Below the pieces are notes generated by a model that worked only from the letters and a program-made list of their open reading frames with translations, ran no database searches and was not told the DNA's origin. This document shows positions 41,996-50,831 of a DNA stretch of 64,000 nt, in pieces. Position 1 is the stretch's first letter. Every line of letters begins with the position of its first letter. The translations under genes and the position numbers were made by a program. The DNA is from JBNKWA01 sp050299555 (lineage in GTDB: Bacteria > Pseudomonadota > Alphaproteobacteria > Rhodobacterales > Rhodobacteraceae). The DNA lies in contig JBNKWA010000090.1 in assembly GCA_050299555.1 (NCBI GenBank), positions 1-64,000 on the forward strand, given 5' to 3'.

Positions 41996-43147
41996 CTAGA
42001 GCAGTCCCCGCGCCGCGAGGTTGGCCATCAGCGCGCCGGTGCCGAAGGTCCAGGGCGGGCATTCGGTGGCCAGTGCCACGCGGTTGACCAACGCCCCCAG
42101 CGCCGGGGTTTCGATGCGAACCACGTCGCCCAGCTTGTGGGTGAAGCCGGCACCGGCGGTGCCGCGATCCTCGACCGGCGCGAACATGGTGCCGAGATAG
42201 AGCATGAACCCGTCCGGGTACTGGTGATGCGGGCCGGCCGCCTGGGCCACGAGGTCGAGAGGGTCGCGGCTGATCTCGGCCATGCTCGACCGCCCCGACA
42301 GCACGAAGCCGTCGTCGCCGGTCACCGTCAGGTCCAGCACCGCGCGGCGCACGTCGTCGATGCCGAAGTTCTCGTCGAAAAGCCGGATCGCCGGCCCGAT
42401 CGCCGAGGAGGCGTTGTTGTCCTTGGCCTTGCCGAGCAGCAGCGCCGAGCGCCCCTCGACATCGCGCAGGTTGACGTCGTTGCCGAGGCTGGCGCCCATC
42501 ACCCGGCCGCGGCTGTCGACGGCCAGCACCACCTCGGGCTCGGGGTTGTTCCACTGCGAGACCGGGTGCAGCCCCACCTGGGCGCCCCAGCCGACCGAGG
42601 CCATGGCCTGGGTCTTGGTGAAGACCTCGGCATCGGGACCAATCCCCACCTCGAGATATTGCGACCACATCCCCTCGGCGCTCAGTGCCGCCTTGACCGC
42701 CATGGCGGCCTCCGACCCCGGTACCAGGCCGGTCAGGCTTTCGCCGATGATCGCCTTGCAGCGTGTCCTGACCGCCTCGGCCCGCGACGGGTCGCCCTTG
42801 GCCTGTTCCTCGATCACCCGCTCCAGCATCGAGGCGGCGAAGGTGACGCCGCAGGCCTTCACCGCCTGCAGGTCGCAGGGCGCCAGCAGGTGCGGTCGGT
42901 CGGCGGCCCCGACCCGCGACGCCGCGGCCAGCGCGTCGATCGGCCCCAGGTCTTCGCCCGCGGCGGCGGCGGCAATGCCGGCGGGGTCGTCGGCCTCGAG
43001 GAGCTGGCTGACCGTGGCCCGGCCCGGCGCGGTGATGTCCACCAGCCGGTCGCCCCTTCGCACGCAGACCGAGGGCCCTCGCAATTCGGGCCGCCAGACC
43101 CGGAAGACGAGCGTCCCCTCCGCCGGTAGCGTCATGTCCAGGTCCAT
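41996..43147 (-). CDS. Fumarylacetoacetate hydrolase family protein
   Basis: 383 residues. The C-terminal FAH-fold (about 170-370) has VGIGPDAEVFTKTQ, WNNPEPEVVLAVDSRG, SLGNDVNLRDVEGRSALLLG and the acidic metal-binding residues typical of the family. The ~150-residue N-terminal part (RPELRGPSVCVRRGDRLVDI) is the usual lead-in. Such enzymes hydrolyse or decarboxylate 2-oxo acids from sugar-acid or aromatic breakdown. ATG at 43147 has GGGGGA upstream. It is divergent from the glycerate kinase gene, 85 bp away. Confidence 0.85.
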   Translation of the reverse strand: MDLDMTLPAEGTLVFRVWRPELRGPSVCVRRGDRLVDITAPGRATVSQLLEADDPAGIAAAAAGEDLGPIDALAAASRVGAADRPHLLAPCDLQAVKACGVTFAASMLERVIEEQAKGDPSRAEAVRTRCKAIIGESLTGLVPGSEAAMAVKAALSAEGMWSQYLEVGIGPDAEVFTKTQAMASVGWGAQVGLHPVSQWNNPEPEVVLAVDSRGRVMGASLGNDVNLRDVEGRSALLLGKAKDNNASSAIGPAIRLFDENFGIDDVRRAVLDLTVTGDDGFVLSGRSSMAEISRDPLDLVAQAAGPHHQYPDGFMLYLGTMFAPVEDRGTAGAGFTHKLGDVVRIETPALGALVNRVALATECPPWTFGTGALMANLAARGLL

Positions 43148-43232
43148 CGTTCGTTCCCCCTGCCGTTTCCCTGCTGCATGCACGGGCCAGTCATGGCATA
43201 TCGGCGGTGCTTCCCGGAAGGACGGAGTTCGG

Positions 43233-44492
43233 ATGGACCCGCGTGACCGCAGCTTCCTTGCCAGCCTCTTTGTCGCTGCGGTACGCGCCGCCGACCCGGC
43301 CACGGCCCTGGGCCCGCACCTGCCCGACCGCCCGAAGGGGCGCACCGTGGTGGTGGGCGCGGGCAAGGGCGCGGCCCAGCTTGCCGCCGCCTTCGAGGCC
43401 ATGTGGGAGGGGCCGCTTGGCGGTACCGTGGTCACCCGCTACGGCTATGGCGCGCCCTGCCGGCAGATCCGCGTGCTCGAGGCCGCGCATCCGGTGCCCG
43501 ATGCCGCCGGGCTGGTGGCGACCGAGGCGCTTTTTGCCGAACTTGCCGGGTTGACCGCCGACGATCTGGTGGTGGCGCTTGTCTGCGGCGGCGGCTCGGC
43601 GCTGCTGCCGGCGCCGCCGCCGGGCTTTTCGCTTGAAGACGAGGCGGCGCTGAACCGTGCGCTGCTGGCGTCCGGCGCACCCATCGGGGTGATGAACGCC
43701 ATCCGCAAGCAGTTCAGCCGCATCAAGGGCGGCCGGCTGGCCGCGGCCGCCCATCCCGCGCCGGTGGTCTCGCTGGTGGTCTCGGACGTGCCGGGCGACG
43801 ATCCGGCGCAGGTCGCCTCGGGCCCGACCGTTCCCGACCGGGTCACCAGGGCCGAGGCGCGGGCGATGCTGGCCGCCTGGCGGATCGACCTGCCCGGGCG
43901 CATCGCCGACTGGATCGCCGGCGACGAGGGCAGGGCGCCGTCCCCCGACGATCCGGTGTTCGCCGGCCACCGGGTCAGCGTGATCGCCTCGGCGGCGCTG
44001 TCGCTGGAGGCCGCCGCCGCCGAGGCCGAGGCGCAGGGCGTGCCGGCGGTGATCCTGTCGGATGCCATCGAGGGCGAGGCCCGCGACGTGGGCCGCGTCC
44101 ACGCCGCCATTGCCCGCGAGGTGGCGGCCCGCAACCGCCCGTTCGCCCGGCCGGTGGTGATGCTGTCGGGCGGCGAGACCACGGTGACGCTGAAGGGCGG
44201 TGGCAGGGGCGGGCGCAACAGCGAGTTCATGCTGGCGCTGGCGCTGGCCGCCGAAGGCGTGGGCATGGCCGCGCTGGCCGCCGATACCGACGGCATCGAC
44301 GGGTCCGAGGACAATGCCGGCGCCTATGCCGACGGTACCAGCGCGGCGCGGCTGAGGGCGCTGGGCCGCGACCCGGCGGCGCTGCTTTCGGCCAATGACG
44401 CCTGGACGGCGTTCGATGCGCTGGGCGATCTTTTCGTCACCGGCCCAACGGGGACCAATGTCAACGACCTGCGGGCCATCCTGATCCGCTGA
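43233..44492 (+). CDS. Glycerate 2-kinase (DUF4147/MOFRL family)
   Basis: 419 residues. VVVGAGKGAAQLAAAFEAMW near the start, VALVCGGGSALLPAPPPGFS, MNAIRKQFSRIKGGRLA, VVSDVPGDDPAQVASGPT and the C-terminal MOFRL domain (GGRGGRNSEFMLALAL, AADTDGIDGSEDNAGAY) define D-glycerate 2-kinase (GckA/TtuD), in older literature hydroxypyruvate reductase. It makes 2-phosphoglycerate from glycerate. ATG at 43233 begins MDPRDRSFLAS with GGACGGAG upstream. Confidence 0.9.
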   Translation: MDPRDRSFLASLFVAAVRAADPATALGPHLPDRPKGRTVVVGAGKGAAQLAAAFEAMWEGPLGGTVVTRYGYGAPCRQIRVLEAAHPVPDAAGLVATEALFAELAGLTADDLVVALVCGGGSALLPAPPPGFSLEDEAALNRALLASGAPIGVMNAIRKQFSRIKGGRLAAAAHPAPVVSLVVSDVPGDDPAQVASGPTVPDRVTRAEARAMLAAWRIDLPGRIADWIAGDEGRAPSPDDPVFAGHRVSVIASAALSLEAAAAEAEAQGVPAVILSDAIEGEARDVGRVHAAIAREVAARNRPFARPVVMLSGGETTVTLKGGGRGGRNSEFMLALALAAEGVGMAALAADTDGIDGSEDNAGAYADGTSAARLRALGRDPAALLSANDAWTAFDALGDLFVTGPTGTNVNDLRAILIR

Positions 44493-44578
44493 CGCCGCCC
44501 CGCCATCCTTGCGCCGCCCCGGGAAGAAACGGCCATGGCCGCGGATGCCCCGATCTCGGGACGCCGGCGGGCCGGGGC

Positions 44579-44690
44579 GCTCCCGCCCTCTCTCGCCGCC
44601 TGCCTGCGGCAGGCGTGCTCGCTTCGGTTTGGGCCCGGCCCGCGCGCCCGCGGCCCCTTGCGGGGCCGCCCTGCGCGCGGGTCCCGCCAG
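44579..44690 (+). repeat. Repeat family B, copy 3
   Basis: Best preserved copy. A CGCCTGCCTGCGGCAGGCG palindromic part is followed by a nested hairpin with outer arms CCCGCGCGC / GCGCGCGGG (44639-44647, 44673-44681) and inner arms GCGGCCCC / GGGGCCGC (44650-44657, 44662-44669). It lies in the 236-bp gap between convergent glycerate kinase and trcR genes, where it could serve as a bidirectional transcript end. Confidence 0.65.
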
Positions 44691-44728
44691 CGGCGAGGTC
44701 CGGTGGTGCCGGCCCCCACCCGCTTCGG

Positions 44729-45463
44729 TCAGTCGTCGTCGTCGTCGTCGGGAAGATTGAACAGCGCGTCCGCCTGGTCGCGCGGATCGTTGCTGCGATC
44801 CTCCTCGTCGTCCATGAGGCGGAAGTTCTCCAGCCCAGCGACGTTCGAGGGCAGCCGCGCCTCGGGCCGCATGGAAAGCGACTCGTCGGTGGAGACCAGC
44901 GCCAGGCCCTCGGGCTGGGGTCGCGCGATCCCGGCCTTGTCCAGCTTCGCCTGGGCGATGCCGACGGCGGCGTCGAGTTCGGTCTGCTTGCACAGGCCCA
45001 GCGCCACCGGGTCGACCGGCTGGATGTTGGAGATGTTCCAGTGGCTGCGGTTGCGGATCGCCTGGATCGTCGGCTTGGTGGTGCCGATCAGCTTGCCGAT
45101 CTGGCCGTCGCTGAGCTCGGGGTGGAACTTGACCAGCCAGGCGATGGCGGAAGGCCGGTCCTGGCGCTTGGACAGCGGTGTGTAGCGTGGGCCGCGGCGG
45201 CGTTCCTCGCCCTCGGCCGCGGGGTTGACCATGAGCTGCAGCCGGGCCTTGGGGTCCTTCTCGCAGCGCTTGATCTCGACCTCGCTGAGCTGGCGGTTGG
45301 CGATCGGGTCCATGCCCTTGATCCCCTGGGCCACCTCGCCATCGGCGATGCCGTTCACCTCAAGCTCGTGCAGCCCGCAAAACTCGGCGATCTGCTTGAA
45401 GGTCAGGGTGGTGTTGTCAACCAGCCAGACGGCGGTGGCCTTGCGCATCAGGGGCATGTTCAT
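44729..45463 (-). CDS. trcR: TrcR-like cell-cycle regulator (DUF1013)
   Basis: 244 residues. The N-terminal ATAVWLVDNTTLTFKQIAEF, CGLHELEVNGIADGEVAQGI and a central DNA-binding segment IAWLVKFHPELSDGQIGKLI ... GTTKPTIQAIRNR match DUF1013, named TrcR in Caulobacter. The protein ends in an acidic run coded by a (GTC)n microsatellite (DDDDDD). It probably binds DNA or RNA polymerase and takes part in cell-cycle transcription. It is widely conserved in alphaproteobacteria. Confidence 0.88.
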   Translation of the reverse strand: MNMPLMRKATAVWLVDNTTLTFKQIAEFCGLHELEVNGIADGEVAQGIKGMDPIANRQLSEVEIKRCEKDPKARLQLMVNPAAEGEERRRGPRYTPLSKRQDRPSAIAWLVKFHPELSDGQIGKLIGTTKPTIQAIRNRSHWNISNIQPVDPVALGLCKQTELDAAVGIAQAKLDKAGIARPQPEGLALVSTDESLSMRPEARLPSNVAGLENFRLMDDEEDRSNDPRDQADALFNLPDDDDDD

Positions 45464-45517
45464 CGGCGGTTCCCTTCGACGTTCATCTTGCCCCCCGGAC
45501 AGGCCTCTTCAGCTTCG

Positions 45518-45530
45518 GAAACCCGGTTTC
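45518..45530. promoter_or_regulatory. 13-bp inverted repeat between trcR and RNase T2
   Basis: GAAACC-C-GGTTTC, a perfect 6-bp dyad in the 142-bp divergent promoter region, 55 bp from the trcR start and 76 bp from the RNase T2 start. Candidate operator; no family recognised. Confidence 0.3.
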
Positions 45531-45605
45531 GCGAGCGCGAGAGACTGGTTTTCGCGGGGGGATTGGGTGGCTATATAGGCAGAATCGGCGCCGAGGGGAA
45601 GTGCC

Positions 45606-46304
45606 TTGATCCATCATGCTGCAACCGCTTCTGGGCGGCTCGCCGCCTTGGCCGCGCTGGTTTTCGGCCTGGTTTTCGGGCTGGTTTTCGGGCTGGCCAC
45701 CGGCGTTCTGGCGCAGGCCCGCGGCGGCGGCGAGCCGGGCGAATTCGACTATTACGTGCTGTCGCTGAGCTGGTCGCCGTCCTGGTGCGCGCTGGAAGGC
45801 GACGCGCGCCGATCGCCGCAATGCGACCCGGTGGAGGATTACGGCTTCACGCTGCATGGGCTCTGGCCGCAATACGAGCGGGGCTGGCCCGAGGATTGCC
45901 GCAGCACCGCGCGCGATCCCGGGCGGGCCGAGACCGCCGCCATGGCCGACATCATGGGCTCGGGCGGTCTGGCCTGGTACGAATGGAAGAAACACGGCCG
46001 CTGCTCGGGCCTGGCTTCGCGCGACTATTTCGCGCTGGCCCGCGAGGCCTATGGGCGGGTGATCCGCCCGGCGGTGTTCCGCAAGCTGCCCCAGCCGGTG
46101 CGCATCGCCCCCGAGGTGATCGAGGCGGCCTTTGTCGAGGCCAACCCGCAGATGACCGCGGACGGGATCACCGTGACCTGCAAGGGCGGGCTGATCCAGG
46201 AGGTGCGGATCTGCCTGACCCGCGACCTCGGGCCGCGCGACTGTGCTCCCGACATCCGCCGCGACTGCAGCGCCGACAGCATCGGCATGGACCCGATTCG
46301 CTGA
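45606..46304 (+). CDS. Ribonuclease T2 family protein
   Basis: 232 residues, secreted. Signal peptide with an unusual triple LVFG repeat (LAALVFGLVFGLVFGLATGV). Catalytic segment CAS1 is YGFTLHGLWPQY and CAS2 is YEWKKHGRCSG, both with the catalytic His, so it should be active on RNA in the periplasm. Cys residues fit the usual disulfides. A TTG at 45606 is the only start that includes the whole signal peptide. Confidence 0.9.
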   Translation: MIHHAATASGRLAALAALVFGLVFGLVFGLATGVLAQARGGGEPGEFDYYVLSLSWSPSWCALEGDARRSPQCDPVEDYGFTLHGLWPQYERGWPEDCRSTARDPGRAETAAMADIMGSGGLAWYEWKKHGRCSGLASRDYFALAREAYGRVIRPAVFRKLPQPVRIAPEVIEAAFVEANPQMTADGITVTCKGGLIQEVRICLTRDLGPRDCAPDIRRDCSADSIGMDPIR

Positions 46305-46430
46305 TCCCGCCAGACCCTGGCGTGGCCCCGCCGCGACGGTCACCGCCCGCTGCCCTCGTGCGCGCCGCATAGCGTTTGCGCCGACCCGCTGCACGGTCTA
46401 CACCGGGCTTACAGTCTCTCGGTCCGGTGT

Positions 46431-47348
46431 ATGCAGATCTACCTTCCGATTGCCGAGCTTTCGGTCAACGCCTTGCTGCTTCTGGGGCTCGGCGGTGTGA
46501 TCGGGATGCTGTCGGGGCTGTTCGGGGTCGGCGGCGCCTTTGTCCTCACGCCGCTGCTGTTCTTCATCGGCATCCCGCCCGACGTTGCGGTGGCCACCGG
46601 CGCCAACCAGACCGTCGCCTCGTCGTTCTCGAGCCTTCTGACCCACGTCCGGCGGCGCACGGTGGACTTCAAGATGGGTTCGGTCCTGCTCAGCGGCGGC
46701 ATCGTCGGGGCGGCGCTCGGGGTGCAGGTCTTCTCCTGGCTGCGCGCCATCGGCCAGATCGAGCTGTTCGTGTCGCTGACCTATGTGCTGTTTCTGGGCG
46801 TGGTCGGCGCGCTGATGCTGGTCGAGGGCCTGCGCACCCTTGGCCGCAACCGCGGTGCCGCGGTCCGGCCGCCGCAGCGCCGGCACCATTCCTGGGTGCA
46901 CCGCATGCCGCTGAAGATGCGCTTCCGCCAGTCGCAGCTCTACGTCAGTGCCATCCCGCCGTTCTTCATTGGCGCCGGTGTCGGGGTGCTGTCGGCGGTG
47001 ATGGGCGTTGGCGGCGGCTTCATCATGGTGCCGGCGATGATCTACATCCTCAGCATGCCGACCAAGGTGGTGGTGGGCACATCGCTGTTCCAGATCATCT
47101 TCGTCGCCGGCTTCGCCACGCTGGCGCATGCGGTGCAGAACCAGACCGTGGACGCGGTGTTGGCGCTGCTTCTGATCGTCGGCGGCGTCATCGGCGCCCA
47201 GTTCGGCGCGCGGCTGAGCGGGCTCTTGCGGGCCGAGCAGCTGCGCATCCTTCTGGCACTCCTGGTGCTGGCGGTCTGCGCCAAGATCGCCCTCGATCTG
47301 GTGCTGACGCCGAGCGAGCTCTATTCCATCGCCGGGGATGTCGGATGA
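46431..47348 (+). CDS. TauE/SafE family sulfite exporter-like permease
   Basis: 305 residues, about eight membrane helices. The two-fold repeated family motif is present as GMLSGLFGVGGAFVLTPLLF and GVLSAVMGVGGGFIMVPAMI. TauE/SafE proteins export sulfite or organosulfonates; the substrate here is unknown. It overlaps the next gene by ATGA. In related genomes this pair is also linked, so the two likely act together. Confidence 0.9.
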   Translation: MQIYLPIAELSVNALLLLGLGGVIGMLSGLFGVGGAFVLTPLLFFIGIPPDVAVATGANQTVASSFSSLLTHVRRRTVDFKMGSVLLSGGIVGAALGVQVFSWLRAIGQIELFVSLTYVLFLGVVGALMLVEGLRTLGRNRGAAVRPPQRRHHSWVHRMPLKMRFRQSQLYVSAIPPFFIGAGVGVLSAVMGVGGGFIMVPAMIYILSMPTKVVVGTSLFQIIFVAGFATLAHAVQNQTVDAVLALLLIVGGVIGAQFGARLSGLLRAEQLRILLALLVLAVCAKIALDLVLTPSELYSIAGDVG

Positions 47349-48112
47349 GGCGGCTCTGGGCCATCATCCTCTGTCTTGCCGCGGCCACCGCGGCGCGCGG
47401 CGATGAGGCGGTCGTCGGCGCGCTCAGCCAGAACCAGATCTCGATCACGGCGGATTTCGACGGCTCGTCGATCTTCGTCTTCGGCGCGGTCAAGCGCGAC
47501 GCCCCGATCCCCGAGGGCGCCACCCCGCTTGAGGTGGTGATCGTGGTCAGCGGCCCGAACGAGCGACTGACGGTGCGTCGCAAGGCCCGGCATTTCGGCG
47601 TCTGGACCAACAGCGCCCTGGTGGAGGTGGATCAGGCGCCGAGCTTCTACATCATCGCCGGTTCCGGGCCGCTGGAAGAGGTGATGAGCGCCACCGAGCG
47701 CCTGCGCTACCGCATCGGCTATGAAGAGGCGGTGCGCATCGTCGGCGAGACCGGCCGCGTCGCCGATCCGCAGGCCTTTGCCGAAGCCGTGGTGCGGATC
47801 CGCGAGCGCTCGGGCACCTATGCGCGGCTGGATGACGTGGTCGGCGTGCGGCAGGAGACGCTCTTTGCCACCGACATCGCCCTGCCGCCGAACATCGTCG
47901 AAGGCGACTACACGGCGCGAATGTTCCTTCTGCGCGACCGCAAGGTCATCAACGTCGCCGAAGAGACCATCTATGTGCGCAAGGTGGGACTGGAGCGGAT
48001 CATCTACAACAGTTCGCGTCAGCAGCCGTTGGCCTATGGGCTGGCAGCCATATTCGTGGCACTGGCCGCTGGTCTGGGCGCCTCGGAGGCGTTCCGGCTG
48101 CTGCGGCGCTAG
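47345..48112 (+). CDS. TIGR02186 family membrane-anchored protein
   Basis: 255 residues. Signal peptide (MRRLWAIILCLAAATAARG), a periplasmic beta-rich domain (VGALSQNQISITADFDGSSI, ITADFDGSSIFVFGAVKRD) and one C-terminal membrane helix (PLAYGLAAIFVALAAGLGA) match the TIGR02186 group, a partner of TauE/SafE permeases. Function unknown; probably an accessory of the permease to which it is coupled by ATGA. Confidence 0.85.
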   Translation: MRRLWAIILCLAAATAARGDEAVVGALSQNQISITADFDGSSIFVFGAVKRDAPIPEGATPLEVVIVVSGPNERLTVRRKARHFGVWTNSALVEVDQAPSFYIIAGSGPLEEVMSATERLRYRIGYEEAVRIVGETGRVADPQAFAEAVVRIRERSGTYARLDDVVGVRQETLFATDIALPPNIVEGDYTARMFLLRDRKVINVAEETIYVRKVGLERIIYNSSRQQPLAYGLAAIFVALAAGLGASEAFRLLRR

Positions 48113-48174
48113 GGGATATCGGGCTCCGTCGCCACTGGCTGTCGGGCGCGCAAGGCCGTGTTGTCGTGCCGGCG

Positions 48175-49002
48175 CTATTTCCCCACGGTCCGGTCTGGTT
48201 CGCCCGTGACGGTGGCCACCATCGCCCGGGCGCGGGCATGGTTGGCCTCCAGCGCTGCCGGGGTGCCCTCAAGGAACGCTGCGTGGATGGTCTGCAGGCG
48301 CGCCACTTCGGCCGCGAAGTCCATCTCGGCGGCCATGGCCTCGGCGCTGGCCGCGCTGCGGTGGAAGGTGCGGCTGAGGATCACCCAGTCCGAGCCCAGC
48401 CGCGCGTGCTCGCCCAGGAGCACCTCGGGCGGCAGCGCGCCCTCGCCGGCCCGTGCCACGCCGCCGATGCCGAATTCCAGCCCCGCCTCGCGCAGCCGTG
48501 CGCAAGGGAGATCCAGGGTGCCGTCCACCAGGGGCTGGAACATGAAGCTGCGGCCGAGGTCGATGGAAAGATCGTTGAGCCCGATCATCAGCGCGTCCGG
48601 CCGGGCGCGGGCGAGCATCTCGGGAAGCGCGGCGAGCGCGCCGGCGGTTTCGGCCAGCGGCATGACGCGGGCGCGGCCGCCGACCAACCGCAGGAAGTCC
48701 GCCACTTCTCCGGCCTCGCGCCACATCGGCAGCATCAGCCAGTCGGCGCCGCGGGCGATCGCCGCCTCGACTTCGCCTGCGGTGCCGTCGTGGCTGGGGT
48801 TCAGCCGCACCATCAGCTCGGTGCCGGGGACCGCCGCGCGCACCCGCGTCACGTCGTCAAGGGTGGCGCGGCTTTTCCAGGTGTCGCCGGGCTGGCGCTC
48901 GGCCTTGCCGATCCATTCGAGATCCACCATCAGCCGGTCGACGCCGCGTGTCGCGACGAAGGCCGCGATATCGGGCCGGCTGACGATCATCATGAAGCGC
49001 AT
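48175..49002 (-). CDS. HpcH/HpaI aldolase/citrate lyase family protein
   Basis: 275 residues with the TIM-barrel HpcH/HpaI pattern: RLMVDLEWIGKAERQ, ELMVRLNPSHD, GADWLMLPMWREAGEV, MPLAETAGALAALPEM and MIGLNDLSIDLGRS. The acidic metal ligands (E in VDLEW and in LAETA, D in GLNDLS) appear kept. Substrate unknown. Its ATG overlaps the asparagine-synthase stop by one base, so it belongs to the metK-murJ-degT-asnB unit. Confidence 0.82.
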   Translation of the reverse strand: MRFMMIVSRPDIAAFVATRGVDRLMVDLEWIGKAERQPGDTWKSRATLDDVTRVRAAVPGTELMVRLNPSHDGTAGEVEAAIARGADWLMLPMWREAGEVADFLRLVGGRARVMPLAETAGALAALPEMLARARPDALMIGLNDLSIDLGRSFMFQPLVDGTLDLPCARLREAGLEFGIGGVARAGEGALPPEVLLGEHARLGSDWVILSRTFHRSAASAEAMAAEMDFAAEVARLQTIHAAFLEGTPAALEANHARARAMVATVTGEPDRTVGK

Positions 49003-50831
49003 CAGGCGTCCCCCCGGATCGGCGCGGCCGCGGCCTGTTCGCGCGCCTCGGGGTCGGCGTCGATGAACAGCCGGAACCACTGCTCGAGCGAGATCAGCGC
49101 CCGGATCAGCCGCGTGTGGTTCTCGTCGCCCGAGACGTGCGCCTCGACCAGCGTCTCGACGGCTTCGGGATCGAATAGCCCGCGCGCCGCCAGCCTGCCG
49201 TCGAGCAGCATCTCGCGGCAATAGCCGGCCAGCGCCTGACGGAACCACTCGCCGATCGGCACGGTGAACATCTGCTTGCGCCGCCAGGTAAGCTCGGGTC
49301 CGAGAAGCGGCAGGACGGCGCGCTTCATCACCGCCTTGGTCTCGCCGCCGGCGAGCTTCATCGCGCCTGGTACCCGCATCGCATGCTCGGCCATGCGGTA
49401 GTCGAGAAACGGCGAGCGCACCTCGAGCGAGTTCGCCATCGCCATGCGGTCGGGCTTGACCAGGTTGTTGCCGGGCAGAAGTACGGTGGTTTCGGCGAAG
49501 AGCACACGGTTGATCGGGTCCTGCCCGGGCACGGCGCGGATGGCGTCGGCAAGCCCGGCGAAGGCGTCGCCGCCGTGGAAGGCGTCAGCCAGCGGGCCGA
49601 TCAGCAGCGACTCGGCCAGAGGCGCGGTCAGGAGCCCCGCATCGCGGGCGAAACGGTCCTCCCATCCCTCGGTCAGGTGATCGGTGCCGCCGCCAGGGAA
49701 GAAGGCGAGGTATTTCTCGTAACCGCCCCAGAGCTCGTCGCCGCCATCGCCGGTCAGCACCATCTTCACGTCGCGGGCGGCGAGCGCCGAGACCATGTCG
49801 GTCGGCATGAAGCTGACATCGCCGTGGGGCTGGTCGCAGTGCCAGATGAAGCGCGGCCAGAGGCGGGTGATGTCGGGCTCGGCGGTGCGGGCCACGTGCA
49901 GGGCACCGAAACGCTGCGCCGCCATGCGGGCATAGGCGGATTCGTCGTAGCGCGGGTCATCGAAGCCGATCGAGAAGGTATGCGGGCGGCCCGGCAGATA
50001 GAGGCTCATGAAGCCGACGACCGAGGAGGAGTCGAGCCCGCCCGACAGGAAGGCGCCAAAGGGCGCGTCCGAACGGAGCCGGATGCGGGTCGCGTCGTCG
50101 AGGAGCCGGAGCAGCCCGGCCTCGGCCTCGGCCGGGGTCATGTCCGGCTCGGGCGCGGTATCGGACAGGCGCCACCAGGCGCGTACCGTGACCCCGTCGC
50201 GGGTGAGCCGGGCCATGTGGCCGGGCATCAGGTGGCGGATGCCGGCGAAGGCGGTGCCGGGCGCGGGGATGTAGTTGAGCGCGAGAAACGCCGCCAGGCC
50301 GGCCATGTCGGGCACCGGAGTAACGCCACCCCGGAGCAGCGCCTTGATCTCGGACGCAAACAGGATCCGCTGCCCGGTCTCGGCGAGGTAGAGCGGCTTC
50401 ACCCCCAGCCGGTCGCGGTAGATCAGCATGGTGTCGTGGCGGCCGTCGAGGATGGCGATGGCGAACATGCCGTTCAGACGGGTGACGAAATGCTCGCCCC
50501 AGACCTCGTAGGCGCGCAGGATCACCTCGGTATCGCCGGTGGTCGCGAAGCGGGCGCCGGCCCGGCGCAGCTCGTCGCGGAGTTCGACGTAGTTGTAGAT
50601 CTCGCCGTTCTGCACCACGGCGATCTTGCCGTCATCGGAAAAGAGCGGCTGGTCCGAAGCATGGCTGAGATCGATCAGCGACAGCCGCCGGTTGCCGACC
50701 CCGCCGGGCCCGGCGATGTGGAGCCCGTCGGCATCGGGGCCGCGATGGGCGATCGAGGCGGACATCGCCGCCAGCCGCGCCCGGTCGGGGGACGAGCCAT
50801 CGAAGTGGAAGGCGCCGACGATGCCGCACAT
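49002..50831 (-). CDS. asnB: Asparagine synthase (glutamine-hydrolysing) homologue
   Basis: 609 residues. Class II glutamine amidotransferase domain with catalytic Cys2 (MCGIVGAFHFDG), then the ATP-pyrophosphatase synthetase domain with SGGLDSSSVVGFMS and LTGDGGDELWGGYEKYL. In clusters with flippases and DegT proteins, such enzymes often amidate a sugar acid or a modified polymer unit instead of making free asparagine. The start at 50831 overlaps the DegT stop by one base. The fold is certain, the true substrate uncertain. Confidence 0.85.
   Translation of the reverse strand: MCGIVGAFHFDGSSPDRARLAAMSASIAHRGPDADGLHIAGPGGVGNRRLSLIDLSHASDQPLFSDDGKIAVVQNGEIYNYVELRDELRRAGARFATTGDTEVILRAYEVWGEHFVTRLNGMFAIAILDGRHDTMLIYRDRLGVKPLYLAETGQRILFASEIKALLRGGVTPVPDMAGLAAFLALNYIPAPGTAFAGIRHLMPGHMARLTRDGVTVRAWWRLSDTAPEPDMTPAEAEAGLLRLLDDATRIRLRSDAPFGAFLSGGLDSSSVVGFMSLYLPGRPHTFSIGFDDPRYDESAYARMAAQRFGALHVARTAEPDITRLWPRFIWHCDQPHGDVSFMPTDMVSALAARDVKMVLTGDGGDELWGGYEKYLAFFPGGGTDHLTEGWEDRFARDAGLLTAPLAESLLIGPLADAFHGGDAFAGLADAIRAVPGQDPINRVLFAETTVLLPGNNLVKPDRMAMANSLEVRSPFLDYRMAEHAMRVPGAMKLAGGETKAVMKRAVLPLLGPELTWRRKQMFTVPIGEWFRQALAGYCREMLLDGRLAARGLFDPEAVETLVEAHVSGDENHTRLIRALISLEQWFRLFIDADPEAREQAAAAPIRGDA

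Noticed and set aside
41658..42668. Long minus-strand frame of 336 residues
   Set aside because: It is an Arg/Gly/Ala-rich shadow of the FAH-family gene in another frame.
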